A DNA stretch of 64,000 bases from Chitinophaga dinghuensis (GCF_003259435.1 NZ_QLMA01000001.1:1116001-1180000); one strand, 5' to 3'. Positions 28,532 through 37,071 are shown, counted from the stretch's first letter. Notes: generated from the sequence alone by a model not told the origin. A program made the numbers and translations.

Positions 28532-28563
28532 CACGAAGCGACATCCCAGGATGTCGCTTCGTG
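28532..28563 (+). other. Perfect hairpin without T-tract in the leader of the DUF2268-like gene
   Basis: A 15-bp perfect inverted repeat (28532-28546 with 28549-28563) has a 2-nt centre and ends 22 bp before an ATG. The bases after it are not T-rich, so it is a poor intrinsic terminator. It could be an RNA structure or a protein site. Confidence 0.6.
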
Positions 28564-28585
28564 CAATATTGACCAACTAACTATT

Positions 28586-29890
28586 ATGAAGAAATCCATT
28601 TGCCTGTTACTGAGCGTTTTTACGGTTACTACTGCTTTCTCCCAGGGGAAATCTCCCATTGTTACTACTGATATTCCGTTATTCTGGAATGCCTATGATG
28701 CTGTCACTGCTACTACTGATAGCAGTCGGCAAGCAGCACTTTTGCAGACGATGTATTTTGACAAAGGCTCTGCCGGATTGAAAGCTATGATGGAGGCCAG
28801 ACGGTATACTGTGAAGGATTATATGAATGCCATCCGCCGTTACCCGGAATTCTGGAAAACCATTCGTCCGAATATGATGAAGGTGGATAAATATGCGGCG
28901 GAAATACAGAAAGGCATCACTGCATTCAAAAAGATTTACCCGGCAAAACCGGCATCGATCTATTTTACGGTGGGGGCTATGCGTTCTAACGGAACTACGC
29001 AGGCCGACAAAGTACTGATTGGGGCGGAGATTGCGATGGCAGATTCTTCCGTTGTTACAACAGAGTTCCCTGATCAGTTAGGTTATCTGAAGACCTTCTT
29101 CAGTTCTAATCCCATCAAAGATCTGCCTTTTCTGAATATACATGAATATGTACATACACAGCAGAAAAGCACTATTGGGGAGCTCCTGCTGACACAATGC
29201 GTGATAGAAGGAGTGGCGGAATTTGTTGCCGTTAAAGCGATGGGTATTCCTTCTCCGAATCCGCCGATTGCCTTTGGTAAAGCAAATGATATTGCGTTAA
29301 AGGAGGCGTTTTCAAAATGTATGTTCTCTCCATTTACAGATAACTGGCTTTATAATAATGCGAAGAACGCTTTTGGAATGCGGGATCTGGGCTATTATAT
29401 GGGTTATGCCATCTGTGAAAAATACTACGAACAGGCAAAAGATAAGAAAGCCGCTATCAAATCCATGATAGAACTGGATTACAATAATGAATCACTGTTG
29501 TACCAGTTTGTAGACAGCACGCATTACTTTGATCAGCCGGTAAGTGTGTTAAAGGCAGCGTATGAAGCCAGCAGGCCGGTGGTTAGCAGTATTTCAGGAT
29601 TTGATAAAGGTTTTGGGGGTGTTGTAGCACCTGGTAAGCACCAAATTGTAATACAGTTTTCTCAGCCGCTGGATAAGCGATTCCGCAATTTTGAGATAGG
29701 ACCGGCAGGAGAATCCGCCGTCATGCGGGTGCAAAAGGTAGTTGGATTTACGACTAACCCCAGTGCAATTATTGTGGATGTGGACTTACTGCCTAATAAA
29801 CATTATCAGTTGGTGCTGGGAGAAGAGTTTCGGACGAAAGAAAGTATTCCCCTGCGAAAATACCTGATCGATATTACCACAGGGGAATAG
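28586..29890 (+). CDS. Exported Zn-dependent protease-like protein (DUF2268-like)
   Basis: This 434-residue protein has a signal peptide ending near AFSQ. A gluzincin-type zinc motif HEYVH (in LNIHEYVHTQQKS) is followed about 25 residues later by EGVAEFVA, whose Glu could be the third zinc ligand. This matches the pattern of DUF2268-type predicted proteases. The C-terminal 100 or so residues form an Ig-like strand-rich domain. It probably acts in the periplasm or outside the cell; the substrate is unknown. A 15-bp hairpin precedes its start. Confidence 0.75.
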   Translation: MKKSICLLLSVFTVTTAFSQGKSPIVTTDIPLFWNAYDAVTATTDSSRQAALLQTMYFDKGSAGLKAMMEARRYTVKDYMNAIRRYPEFWKTIRPNMMKVDKYAAEIQKGITAFKKIYPAKPASIYFTVGAMRSNGTTQADKVLIGAEIAMADSSVVTTEFPDQLGYLKTFFSSNPIKDLPFLNIHEYVHTQQKSTIGELLLTQCVIEGVAEFVAVKAMGIPSPNPPIAFGKANDIALKEAFSKCMFSPFTDNWLYNNAKNAFGMRDLGYYMGYAICEKYYEQAKDKKAAIKSMIELDYNNESLLYQFVDSTHYFDQPVSVLKAAYEASRPVVSSISGFDKGFGGVVAPGKHQIVIQFSQPLDKRFRNFEIGPAGESAVMRVQKVVGFTTNPSAIIVDVDLLPNKHYQLVLGEEFRTKESIPLRKYLIDITTGE

Positions 29891-29933
29891 CAGATGGGAG
29901 ACTTCGTGTCTCCCTACAATATGCATTATAATA

Positions 29934-30575
29934 TTAATTAATACTGATAGTGCCTTTTGTTTCGGCGGCTTTAAATACATCACGGATATTCTCGTAGGAG
30001 AACTGGAGGTATTTATTGACGTTCTGTGGTTTTACCCATTGGATATCCAGGATATCTTCTTCGATTTGAGGAACGGTTAATTCCGTGCCGGTAAATTCCA
30101 TGTGATACCAGTAGGTGTGTTTCAGCACCTTTTTATTTTTCATCGGGTAGTAGTGGTAAGTTTCCGTCAGTTTACCTGTCAGTGCAATGGTATGCAGTCC
30201 TGTTTCTTCCGCTACTTCCCGTACGGCGCAGGTTTCCAGGTCTTCTCCTGGGTCCTGTTTGCCTTTGGGGAGGTCCCATTTACCTCTGCGGAACATCATC
30301 AGCACTTCCCCTTCCGGGTTGGTAACGAGGCCTCCGGCGGCCACCAGCACCGTAAAGTGTAGCGATACTTTCTTCAGCAGTTGCTTCACATCTTCCCGGA
30401 TAAAAACAGCATGATGTTTTTCACCTTCTTCCAGTTCAAGTAATACTTTGTCGATGGTTTCGGTGCTGGGATCTTCGTATATAGCTGTTTCCTCGAAGCC
30501 AGCAGGGATAGCGTCGTGGCCTGGACATAACAGTAGTGGACGTTCGTTGAGATATATCGTGATGTTCGTTTGCAT
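29934..30575 (-). CDS. NUDIX hydrolase with an extra N-terminal domain
   Basis: NUDIX enzymes hydrolyse nucleoside diphosphates linked to another group. The 213-residue protein has a complete Nudix box from GKQDPGEDLETCAVREVAEE onwards to TGL. Before it lies a domain of about 70 residues without a known motif, and after it a segment FEDI-like, EDILDIQWV. The ATG at 30575 lies only 5 bp after a TAnnTTTG box, so its mRNA may be almost leaderless. It is divergent from pyrE. Confidence 0.88.
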   Translation of the reverse strand: MQTNITIYLNERPLLLCPGHDAIPAGFEETAIYEDPSTETIDKVLLELEEGEKHHAVFIREDVKQLLKKVSLHFTVLVAAGGLVTNPEGEVLMMFRRGKWDLPKGKQDPGEDLETCAVREVAEETGLHTIALTGKLTETYHYYPMKNKKVLKHTYWYHMEFTGTELTVPQIEEDILDIQWVKPQNVNKYLQFSYENIRDVFKAAETKGTISIN

Positions 30576-30580
30576 GGATG

Positions 30581-30588
30581 CAAAAGTA
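30581..30588 (-). promoter_or_regulatory. Promoter -7 box directly at the NUDIX gene start
   Basis: The minus strand reads TACTTTTG, matching TAnnTTTG. Its last base is 5 bp before the A of the start codon, implying a leader of a few bases or none. Confidence 0.5.
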
Positions 30589-30643
30589 ATACGGATGAAT
30601 TAATTCAGATATGATATGCTGGAATAATTACGAATTAAATCGA

Positions 30644-30651
30644 TAATTTTG
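30644..30651 (+). promoter_or_regulatory. Promoter -7 box directly before pyrE
   Basis: TAATTTTG matches TAnnTTTG and ends 8 bp before the pyrE ATG, leaving a leader of only a few bases. No clear TTG was found at -33. Confidence 0.5.
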
Positions 30652-30659
30652 GCGCTTGT

Positions 30660-31295
30660 ATGACTAAAATAAGCGAAAAACAAGTTGCAGAAAAGCTGCT
30701 GCAGGTGCAGGCAGTAAAGTTGAGTCCGGCCCAGCCTTTTACCTGGGCGTCTGGCTGGAAATCTCCCATCTACTGTGATAACAGGAAGATATTATCCTAT
30801 CCATATGTAAGGGATTATATCAAATCCGAGTTATGCAATGTGGTATTCGAAACTTTTCCGGATGCTGCTGTAATTGCGGGTGTAGCCACTGCGGGTATAC
30901 CTCATGGCGCACTGGTAGCCGATCAGTTGAAGCTTCCATTTATCTATGTTCGTTCCAAGCCGAAAGAACATGGAATGGGTAATCAGATTGAGGGCGTATT
31001 GCAGGCTGGTCAGCAGGTAGTTGTAGTTGAAGATCTTATTTCTACTGGTAAAAGCAGTCTGGAAGCTGTTCAGGCTATTCGTGCTGCTGGCGGAGAAGTA
31101 GTGGGTATGGTATCGATCTTCAATTATGGCTTTGATGTAGCAGTAAAAGCATTTGAAGCGGCGGGAGTGCCTTTCCACTCTCTGAGCAACTACAATGCGA
31201 TGATTGCCCTGGCAGAAGAGAAGGGAATTGTAAGTGCAGATGAAATTGCTACTTTACAAGCCTGGAGAGCTGCTCCGGATCAATGGGGTAAATAG
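30660..31295 (+). CDS. pyrE: Orotate phosphoribosyltransferase
   Basis: This enzyme joins orotate to PRPP to make OMP in pyrimidine synthesis. The 211-residue protein has PFTWASGWKSPIYCDNRKIL near the start, GVATAGIPHGALVAD, YVRSKPKEHGMGNQIEG, and the PRPP-binding motif VVVVEDLISTGKSSLEA. The close upstream promoter box suggests a very short 5' leader, so attenuation of the enterobacterial kind is unlikely. Confidence 0.96.
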   Translation: MTKISEKQVAEKLLQVQAVKLSPAQPFTWASGWKSPIYCDNRKILSYPYVRDYIKSELCNVVFETFPDAAVIAGVATAGIPHGALVADQLKLPFIYVRSKPKEHGMGNQIEGVLQAGQQVVVVEDLISTGKSSLEAVQAIRAAGGEVVGMVSIFNYGFDVAVKAFEAAGVPFHSLSNYNAMIALAEEKGIVSADEIATLQAWRAAPDQWGK

Positions 31296-31327
31296 TCGAT
31301 ATATATATAGGCTTTTTTGTATATTGG

Positions 31328-31717
31328 ATGCGTAAATCTAACAATATGCGTACGTTAAAATTAGTTCTGGTCCTGATGCTGGCAACCTTCGGCATTGCAG
31401 CGGCCCAGCAGCAGAAGTCTTTGGCGACAGTCAAAATCAATACGCCAACCGTTCAGTGTGAGTCTTGCAAGAATCGTATTGAAAGATATTTGTCCCGCGA
31501 AGAAGGGGTACAGTCTTCCAAAGTAGATTTCAAGAAACATGTTACTACGGTGAAATATTGGACCGACAGAACGAATGTGGAGAATATCAAAACTGCGATT
31601 GCCAATTGCGGGTATGATGCAGACAATGTAACTGCGAATACTGAGTCTTACAATAAGTTGCCATTATGCTGTAAGAAGCCGGAAGATGGTGGCGGAATGG
31701 ACCCGAAAAAGCACTAA
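31328..31717 (+). CDS. Exported heavy-metal-associated (HMA) domain protein
   Basis: This 129-residue protein has a signal peptide (cleavage near AAAQ) and one HMA-like domain: TPTVQCESCKNRIERYLSRE with a CxxC metal site, then VDFKKHVTTVKYW and IKTAIANCGYDADNV. The C-terminal tail adds PLCCKKPEDGG with a vicinal cysteine pair. HMA domains bind Cu+, Zn2+ or similar ions. Unlike most it is exported, so a periplasmic metal-binding role is likely. ATG at 31346 is an alternative start that keeps the signal peptide. A strong terminator follows. Confidence 0.82.
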   Translation: MRKSNNMRTLKLVLVLMLATFGIAAAQQQKSLATVKINTPTVQCESCKNRIERYLSREEGVQSSKVDFKKHVTTVKYWTDRTNVENIKTAIANCGYDADNVTANTESYNKLPLCCKKPEDGGGMDPKKH

Positions 31718-31742
31718 ATCGGGGATAATTCCCTAAAAATAT

Positions 31743-31777
31743 AAAAATCCCCCTTCCATTTCGGAAGGGGGATTTTA
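31743..31777. terminator. Bidirectional terminator between the HMA protein and LEA-2 genes
   Basis: A 14-bp perfect stem (31744-31757 with 31763-31776) with a 5-nt loop and AT-rich ends lies between convergent genes. Confidence 0.8.
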
Positions 31778-31820
31778 TTTTGATTGCCGGCATAGCCGGA
31801 TATAAACAGAGGAAAAATTA

Positions 31821-32276
31821 TCAGAAGAAGTTGAGTGCCTGTTTGGTTTCGCATTTAATAGGGAATGGCAGGTAGACGCCCCCTTTACCTATTTTACACT
31901 TACCGGTTGCTTTGATGGTTACTTCTTTATTGGAGAAGGCAGCGAAAGCATTTTTCAGCACATTACCCATATTTACTTCCAGTTTTACAGGAAAATAGAA
32001 AGTATCCTTCGCCGGAATTTGGATGATGGTATCCTGGGAGGAGTGACCTACTTCCGTATCGTCGATGAAGAGATCGAAGGAGGCATCTTTGAGTTTGAGT
32101 TGGTAGTTATTTGGATTGTAATAGGCGAGTGTCAGGCGGACTGTACTTTTAGACATGCCGAGCTCTCCCATTTCAAACCCTGCTACTCTTACAAACTGTA
32201 AATCCTTTGTTTTTTCGCAGGCGGAGGAGATTCCCCATATTGCAAAAACAATCAATATAACACGGAATATTTTCAT
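31821..32276 (-). CDS. LEA type 2 (WHy-domain) lipoprotein
   Basis: This 151-residue protein has a signal peptide with a lipobox-like GISSAC (Cys about residue 20). One LEA-2/WHy-like domain follows: VRLTLAYYNPNNYQLKLKDA, FDLFIDDTEVGHSS, IPAKDTFYFPVKLEV. Such domains occur in desiccation- and stress-related proteins and in bacterial lipoproteins of unknown role. A textbook promoter (TTG, 19 bp, TAGGTTTG) lies 27 bp upstream. Confidence 0.82.
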   Translation of the reverse strand: MKIFRVILIVFAIWGISSACEKTKDLQFVRVAGFEMGELGMSKSTVRLTLAYYNPNNYQLKLKDASFDLFIDDTEVGHSSQDTIIQIPAKDTFYFPVKLEVNMGNVLKNAFAAFSNKEVTIKATGKCKIGKGGVYLPFPIKCETKQALNFF

Positions 32277-32302
32277 GATGGTATCCTGTAATAAAATTTC
32301 AC

Positions 32303-32332
32303 CAAACCTAATTCAAAGGAATTGTATCACAA
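32303..32332 (-). promoter_or_regulatory. Promoter of the LEA-2 lipoprotein gene
   Basis: On the minus strand TTG (32330-32332), a 19-bp spacer and TAGGTTTG (32303-32310) match the Bacteroidetes consensus in sequence and spacing. Confidence 0.75.
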
Positions 32333-32428
32333 AGGAGGGGAAAGTTTTTAGGAAACAATTAACGAAGGGGAGGCAATAAGTAAATTTTATTATTTATATA
32401 AAAAAAGCCTGTTTTTAGGGAAAACCGT

Positions 32429-32497
32429 TATCTTTGAAATCTCCGCACAGGTCGCTAAAAATCAATTCGTAAGCGACTAATTTCTTTAGTATTTTTG
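32429..32497 (+). promoter_or_regulatory. Candidate promoters for wbqC-like gene in the 394-bp intergenic region
   Basis: Two matches to TAnnTTTG lie upstream of the gene: TATCTTTG at 32429-32436 and TATTTTTG at 32490-32497. Neither has a clear TTG at -33. They would give leaders of about 170-235 nt. The remainder of 32333-32670 is AT-rich, and I see no gene in it. Confidence 0.4.
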
Positions 32498-32670
32498 CAT
32501 TTTTGAAAAGATTCCGACTTTAAGTAAAATACTAACAACATTAGCATATTTATTTATTTTCTATGATTTGTCAGTGAGTTACTTAAAGTGAATTATTAAG
32601 CGTTTAACTTTAACTAACAGTAGTGCCCGGGAGCTAGATTTTCGGGTACGGGAGCCTAAATTTTGACAAC

Positions 32671-33300
32671 ATGTCAGTGAATGAAAATAACTCAACATTA
32701 TTAATTGAATCACAGTATTTTCCATCAATTGATTTTTACAGCACATTAATTGAGCACGACATATTGCAATTGGAGAGATATGAGAACTACCAAAAGGTGA
32801 CTTACCGGAACCGTTGTTATCTGGCGGGGCCAAATGGGAAAATGATTTTGAGTGTTCCTTTGACGAAGGGGAAAAACCAGCGGACGATTATGAAGGATGT
32901 TCGGATTAGTAATGAAGAGAGATGGCAGTCGCTCCACTGGAAAACGCTTGTGTCAGCTTACCGTCGGTCTCCTTGGTTTGAATATTACGAGCCGGAGCTG
33001 GAGGCATTGTATGAGAAGCAGTTTGATTTTCTGATTGACTGGAATATGGCTTGTTTGGAATGGGTGAATAATAAACTGGGTATCCGTCAAACAATATCAT
33101 TTACAGATGGTTATCAAAAGGAAGTACCTGGTGTAACAGATATGCGTGACAAATTAATTCCCGGCGAAGTACTACATCCTGAAATTCAATATCCACAAGT
33201 ATTTGAAGACCGTACCGGATTCATTCCTGGTCTCAGTATCCTGGACCTGCTTTTCTGCGAGGGAAAACAGTCGATCGAAATCATTAAATCGTCAAAATAA
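32671..33300 (+). CDS. WbqC family protein
   Basis: This 209-residue protein of the WbqC family is found near surface-polysaccharide genes in some bacteria and stand-alone in Bacteroidetes. Family segments are SQYFPSIDFYSTLIEHD near the start, YQKVTYRNRCYLAGPNG, LSVPLTKGKNQR and SLHWKTLVSAYRRSPWFEYY. The biochemical role is not known to me. It is preceded by a long AT-rich leader and followed by the decarboxylase gene after 244 bp. Confidence 0.85.
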   Translation: MSVNENNSTLLIESQYFPSIDFYSTLIEHDILQLERYENYQKVTYRNRCYLAGPNGKMILSVPLTKGKNQRTIMKDVRISNEERWQSLHWKTLVSAYRRSPWFEYYEPELEALYEKQFDFLIDWNMACLEWVNNKLGIRQTISFTDGYQKEVPGVTDMRDKLIPGEVLHPEIQYPQVFEDRTGFIPGLSILDLLFCEGKQSIEIIKSSK

Positions 33301-33344
33301 AATATTAAATAATCTTATTTAATTAACTGACTTATAATTGTTTG

Positions 33345-33416
33345 TATATTTGCGGTTTGCTCGGTAGTGATTTTGCAAAAAAATTACTGCAGCAATCGAC
33401 AAAATATTTAGCTTTG
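33345..33416 (+). promoter_or_regulatory. Candidate promoters for the decarboxylase gene
   Basis: TATATTTG (33345-33352) and TAGCTTTG (33409-33416) both match TAnnTTTG. The leader would be about 125-190 nt, long for this window. Confidence 0.45.
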
Positions 33417-33544
33417 CAACCAATTTTGCTGGGGTTCAAACTGACGTAGGTGTGTAAACCAGGAGTTTTCCAGCGAGGAAAAGGAGCATTTATCCTGAAG
33501 TTTAAATTTTATTACTCATTCCTAAAATTCATTCTCAGCAGTAA

Positions 33545-34948
33545 ATGAATAGCACCTACACAGACCTCGTTAAGCAGACTTTTGAATTTCCTCAGGAAGG
33601 ATTCGATGTAAACGATAACTACCTGGAATTTAATGGTCTGAATATTAAGGCGTTGATCGACAAGTACGGGACACCATTCAAGCTGACTTATCTGCCCAAA
33701 ATTGGAATGCAGATTAACAAGGCCAAGAAGATGTTCAATGATGCCATCAAGAAGAACAGGTATGACGGACAGTATTTTTACTGTTATTGTACCAAGAGTT
33801 CGCACTTTTCTTTCATTATGGAAGAAACCTTGAAACACGGCATCCACATCGAAACTTCTTCGGCATACGATATTGATATTATCAATAAACTGTATGAACG
33901 TAAGAAAGTGACAAAAGAAACCTACGTAATATGTAATGGTTTCAAAACCAAGCCGTACACCAGGGCTATCTCCAAATTGATCAATTCAGGGTTTAAGAAC
34001 GTAATCCCTGTTCTGGATAATAAAGAGGAACTGGAGGAGTATCAGAAGAACATCAGAGTCACGAAAGAGAAGGTGAAGCTTGGTCTTCGTATAGCTGCAG
34101 AGGAAGAACCTACCTTTGACTTCTATACTTCCAGGCTGGGCATCCGCTCCAGAGATATTCTGGAGTTCTATGTAGACAAACTGAAAGGTAACCAGAAGTT
34201 TGAGCTGAAAATGCTTCACTTCTTTATGAATAAGGGGATAAAGGATGATATCTATTACTGGAGTCAGTTGAACAGATCTATCAACCTTTACTGCCAGCTG
34301 AAAAAAATCTGTCCGGAACTGGATAGTATCAATATCGGTGGCGGATTCCCGATTAAGCACTCCCTTGGGTTTGACTATGACTACAATTATATCGTTAACG
34401 AGATTGTAGCCAATATCAAAGCCATGTGTAAGAAAAACAAGGTGCCGGTACCAAATATCTACACAGAGTTTGGCTCCTTCACCGTGGGAGAAAGCGGCGC
34501 AGTTATCTATAGCGTGGTAGGTGAAAAAATTCAGAATGACCGTGAGATCTGGTACATGATCGACAGTTCATTCATCACCACACTGCCAGATACCTGGGGT
34601 ATTGGGGAGAAATTCCTGATGCTGCCCATTAATAAATGGGACCAGGAGTACCAAGAGGTGCATCTGGGAGGTATTACTTGCGACGGGTATGACTTTTACA
34701 CATCTGAAGAGCATATAAATGCTGTGTTCCTGCCTAAGCAGAATGAAGGTAAAGAGCCGCTGTATATCGGTTTCTTCCATACCGGCGCTTATCAGGACCA
34801 GCTCAGCGGTTATGGCGGTATCAAGCACTGTTTGATTCCTTCGCCTAAACACGTGATCGTTGGTTATGATAAAAACGGTCAGCTGAAAGATTGGCTCTAT
34901 GCGAAAGAGCAGAGCGCTCAGAGCATGTTGAAGATTTTGGGTTATTAA
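33545..34948 (+). CDS. Arginine decarboxylase-like enzyme (alanine racemase fold, type III PLP)
   Basis: This 467-residue PLP enzyme of the ornithine/arginine/diaminopimelate decarboxylase superfamily would start polyamine synthesis. The barrel's PLP lysine is likely in FYCYCTKSSHFSF. Other family elements are GIHIETSSAYDID, SINIGGGFPIKHSLGFDYDY with the phosphate-binding Gly-rich loop, TEFGSFTVGESGAVI, and the C-terminal GGITCDGYDFY in which the Cys-Asp pair meets the substrate. The best remembered match is the Bacteroidetes arginine decarboxylase of about 465 residues. A related decarboxylase specificity cannot be excluded. Confidence 0.82.
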   Translation: MNSTYTDLVKQTFEFPQEGFDVNDNYLEFNGLNIKALIDKYGTPFKLTYLPKIGMQINKAKKMFNDAIKKNRYDGQYFYCYCTKSSHFSFIMEETLKHGIHIETSSAYDIDIINKLYERKKVTKETYVICNGFKTKPYTRAISKLINSGFKNVIPVLDNKEELEEYQKNIRVTKEKVKLGLRIAAEEEPTFDFYTSRLGIRSRDILEFYVDKLKGNQKFELKMLHFFMNKGIKDDIYYWSQLNRSINLYCQLKKICPELDSINIGGGFPIKHSLGFDYDYNYIVNEIVANIKAMCKKNKVPVPNIYTEFGSFTVGESGAVIYSVVGEKIQNDREIWYMIDSSFITTLPDTWGIGEKFLMLPINKWDQEYQEVHLGGITCDGYDFYTSEEHINAVFLPKQNEGKEPLYIGFFHTGAYQDQLSGYGGIKHCLIPSPKHVIVGYDKNGQLKDWLYAKEQSAQSMLKILGY

Positions 34949-34970
34949 AATAATGGGTTAGTAATCCTGC

Positions 34971-35003
34971 AAGCCTCCCGATTTTTCGGGGGGCTTCTTT
35001 TTT
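34971..35003 (+). terminator. Terminator after the decarboxylase gene
   Basis: An 11-bp stem (34971-34981 with 34986-34996, one G-U pair) and a 4-nt loop are followed by a T-rich tail. Confidence 0.8.
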
Positions 35004-35021
35004 ATAGCCATCTAAAGGGCA

Positions 35022-35126
35022 TAAAAAAAGGCTTTCATGAAGAATGAAAGCCCTATCACGGCATAGGTTAGATCTAGATTATTTCTCAGTATAAGGACAA
35101 TAGGAATATTTTAAATATTTTCTAAC
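35022..35126 (-). ncRNA. Candidate small RNA of about 105 nt
   Basis: On the minus strand a TACCTTTG box (35131-35138) is followed by about 100 bases with no usable reading frame. They end in a 9-bp hairpin (35044-35052 with 35030-35038) and seven T. A promoter box and a terminator at this distance, inside a 420-bp gene-free gap, suggest an independent short transcript. No match to a known RNA family was recognised. It could instead be the end of a long 3' UTR of the membrane protein gene at 35370. Confidence 0.45.
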
Positions 35127-35130
35127 AGTA

Positions 35131-35138
35131 CAAAGGTA
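35131..35138 (-). promoter_or_regulatory. Promoter -7 box of the candidate small RNA
   Basis: The minus strand reads TACCTTTG (TAnnTTTG) with TTA 20 bp upstream at -33, one base from TTG. Confidence 0.45.
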
Positions 35139-35369
35139 CCGCGAGCCGGAATTACTGGTAAGCCCAAAAAGTTGTAATTTTTATAATACGACAATAATAT
35201 GGTGAGGGTGAACGTTGTCGGCCAAGAAGCCAGGCAGTACTGAAAAAAGTGGATAATGAAGCGATTTTTTTGATCTTGGGACACTCAAATACTAACGCAA
35301 ATGCTCACACTTCCGTGTAGTATTATGCAGTAAAAGTCAACACTGGCTGTTTTTTCGCTCAAAAGCATA
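35139..35369. other. Intergenic stretch with nothing recognised
   Basis: AT-rich sequence lies between the candidate small RNA promoter and the stop of the membrane protein gene. I see no convincing reading frame or hairpin with a T tail here. Confidence 0.5.
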
Positions 35370-36248
35370 CTATTTTAGCGTATTGATCGGTTTGCGTGGC
35401 TCCTCCTTCGTTTTCTCCTCATCTTTGGATTCATTCAGGTAATCGATCGCAATCGCGCATTCCTTTTCTATTTCCGTAAAGCAGGCTTCCAGCAATTCGA
35501 GTTCTCCGTTATTAAAGGCATTTTTACCAGATCTGGAGAACCCTTTTACCAGGAGGAAATGTTTGGTGAGATGTTGATTGATGAGAGACAACTGCTGTTT
35601 TTGCTGTTGGAGCGTACGTCTTCGTTCCATGGCCATGACATTCTTATAGTACATACCCATTGATCTGATCATGAACAGCAGGTAGACAGACATTACTATC
35701 GGATTGGAAACAAACTGAAAAGGTCTGGAGAATCCGGAGGCAACATACACTTCAATGCCATGTAGTTTAATATATGCAACTGCGCCAAGATATAATATAA
35801 TAACCAGCGACCAGATCAGGGAGGTGGTCAGATTAACTGTGATATAGCAAAGCAGCACGCTCATCATCCAGATGGTGGCGTATTTCGGGCTGACGTCCTG
35901 GTTATTGAAGAAGGAAGACAGTAATGGCATGAAAAGCGTCGTCATGGAAGTGAGCGTTCCCACAATTCGGGCAGACAGCCCTTTGCGCAACAGCCACAGG
36001 CAGATGAACAACATGCCCATCATGAAGGGAATCAAAGTTAGATTCACTTCATTAACAGTAATTAATGCCATAAGTCCCACCGGAAGGAGAGACAGGCAGT
36101 AAAAAAATATGTAGTCAAACAGGAGTTTTATTTTCGCCTGTTCGTACAGGTCATGGGTACGGTTAACCACATCTGCAATAGCTGCATTTTCTGCACGGTA
36201 ATAAATGCTCTTGATGAATAGCCAGGTACCCCTGAAGAATTTGATCAT
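35370..36248 (-). CDS. Membrane protein with a cytoplasmic helical, histidine-kinase-like tail
   Basis: This 292-residue protein has about six membrane segments in residues 40-200, for example YIFFYCLSLLPVGLMALITV and IPFMMGMLFICLWLL. A coiled coil follows (MERRRTLQQQKQQLSLINQH) with a helical tail ending in a charged Lys/Glu-rich stretch. The layout recalls the sensor and dimerisation part of a histidine kinase. No ATP-binding domain follows, and no clear phospho-acceptor H-box is seen. It is not a recognised family. It could be an orphan sensor or decoy partner of a kinase. Confidence 0.6.
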   Translation of the reverse strand: MIKFFRGTWLFIKSIYYRAENAAIADVVNRTHDLYEQAKIKLLFDYIFFYCLSLLPVGLMALITVNEVNLTLIPFMMGMLFICLWLLRKGLSARIVGTLTSMTTLFMPLLSSFFNNQDVSPKYATIWMMSVLLCYITVNLTTSLIWSLVIILYLGAVAYIKLHGIEVYVASGFSRPFQFVSNPIVMSVYLLFMIRSMGMYYKNVMAMERRRTLQQQKQQLSLINQHLTKHFLLVKGFSRSGKNAFNNGELELLEACFTEIEKECAIAIDYLNESKDEEKTKEEPRKPINTLK

Positions 36249-36347
36249 TACTTCAAGCTTAGATAAAGCAAATTATTGCATAAAATCCATGCGGGGATTC
36301 AACGTTTGTGTGAATTATACACGATTATAGTAGGAGAGGGGCCATAA

Positions 36348-36375
36348 AAAAGGGCCGCATTACTGCGACCCTTTT
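36348..36375. terminator. Terminator after the Hsp20 gene
   Basis: A 12-bp stem (36348-36359 with 36364-36375, one G-U pair on the minus strand) with A and T runs lies 58 bp after the Hsp20 stop codon. Confidence 0.7.
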
Positions 36376-36432
36376 GCTTTCTAAACCCCCATTTCGATAG
36401 TTCTTTCCTACGAAATCACTATTAACTAACCC

Positions 36433-36873
36433 TTATTCAACTACGATTGATTTAGGTGCTTCCTGTGTATTTTCCTTTTTAGGGAGTGTTACTTTCAGGA
36501 TACCATTGTCATATTTTGCTGCGATTTTCGCAGTATCGATCGCTTCACTGATGGTGAAGGAGCGTTTGAATGATTTGAAAGAGAACTCACGGCGAACCTG
36601 CTTTTCGTTCTCATCTTTTGTATCTGCTTTTTTCTCTGCGCTGATGGTTAAAGCCTTGGCGTCTGCGTTAATTTTAAAATCTTCTTTATTAAATCCAGGT
36701 GCTACTACATCCAGTACAAAACCTTCTTTGGTTTCTGAAATGTTTACCGGAGGATGTGCTGTGAAATAATCGTTGGTGAGAAAATCGTCTTTTGCAATTT
36801 TATTCCAGCCGTTGTTTAAAATATCACCTACCAGTCCATTGATGCTTCTTGGTCCGAATGTTACGTGTGTCAT
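36433..36873 (-). CDS. Small heat shock protein (Hsp20/alpha-crystallin family)
   Basis: This ATP-independent holdase keeps unfolding proteins soluble. The 146-residue protein has an alpha-crystallin domain: PPVNISETKEGFVLDVVAPG, FNKEDFKINADAKALTISAE, REFSFKSFKRSFTI, AAKYDNGILKVTLPKKE. The variable N-terminal arm is about 45 residues. A TGGCATGGT motif upstream (36940-36948) resembles two TGGCATRRT copies before groES and may mark a shared heat-shock control. Confidence 0.95.
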   Translation of the reverse strand: MTHVTFGPRSINGLVGDILNNGWNKIAKDDFLTNDYFTAHPPVNISETKEGFVLDVVAPGFNKEDFKINADAKALTISAEKKADTKDENEKQVRREFSFKSFKRSFTISEAIDTAKIAAKYDNGILKVTLPKKENTQEAPKSIVVE

Positions 36874-37071
36874 AATCTTTCTTATTTTTTTGGTGTTAAT
36901 TCTAATTTTGTTTTACACCTGATACAGATCAAATGGGATACCATGCCAGTTAAACTGCTATTTTGTTAGTAAAATAGTTACAGATTATGCCATTATGTCT
37001 GTTTGATTGTTTGTGAAGTGTCAAAAAGTCTACCTTAGGGTTCATTTTTTTACATTTTGGATAGCAATGAT

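Noticed and set aside
34949..35369. Riboswitch in the decarboxylase-membrane protein gap
   Set aside because: No known aptamer core was recognised, and the hairpin found points to a minus-strand terminator, not a leader of a downstream gene.
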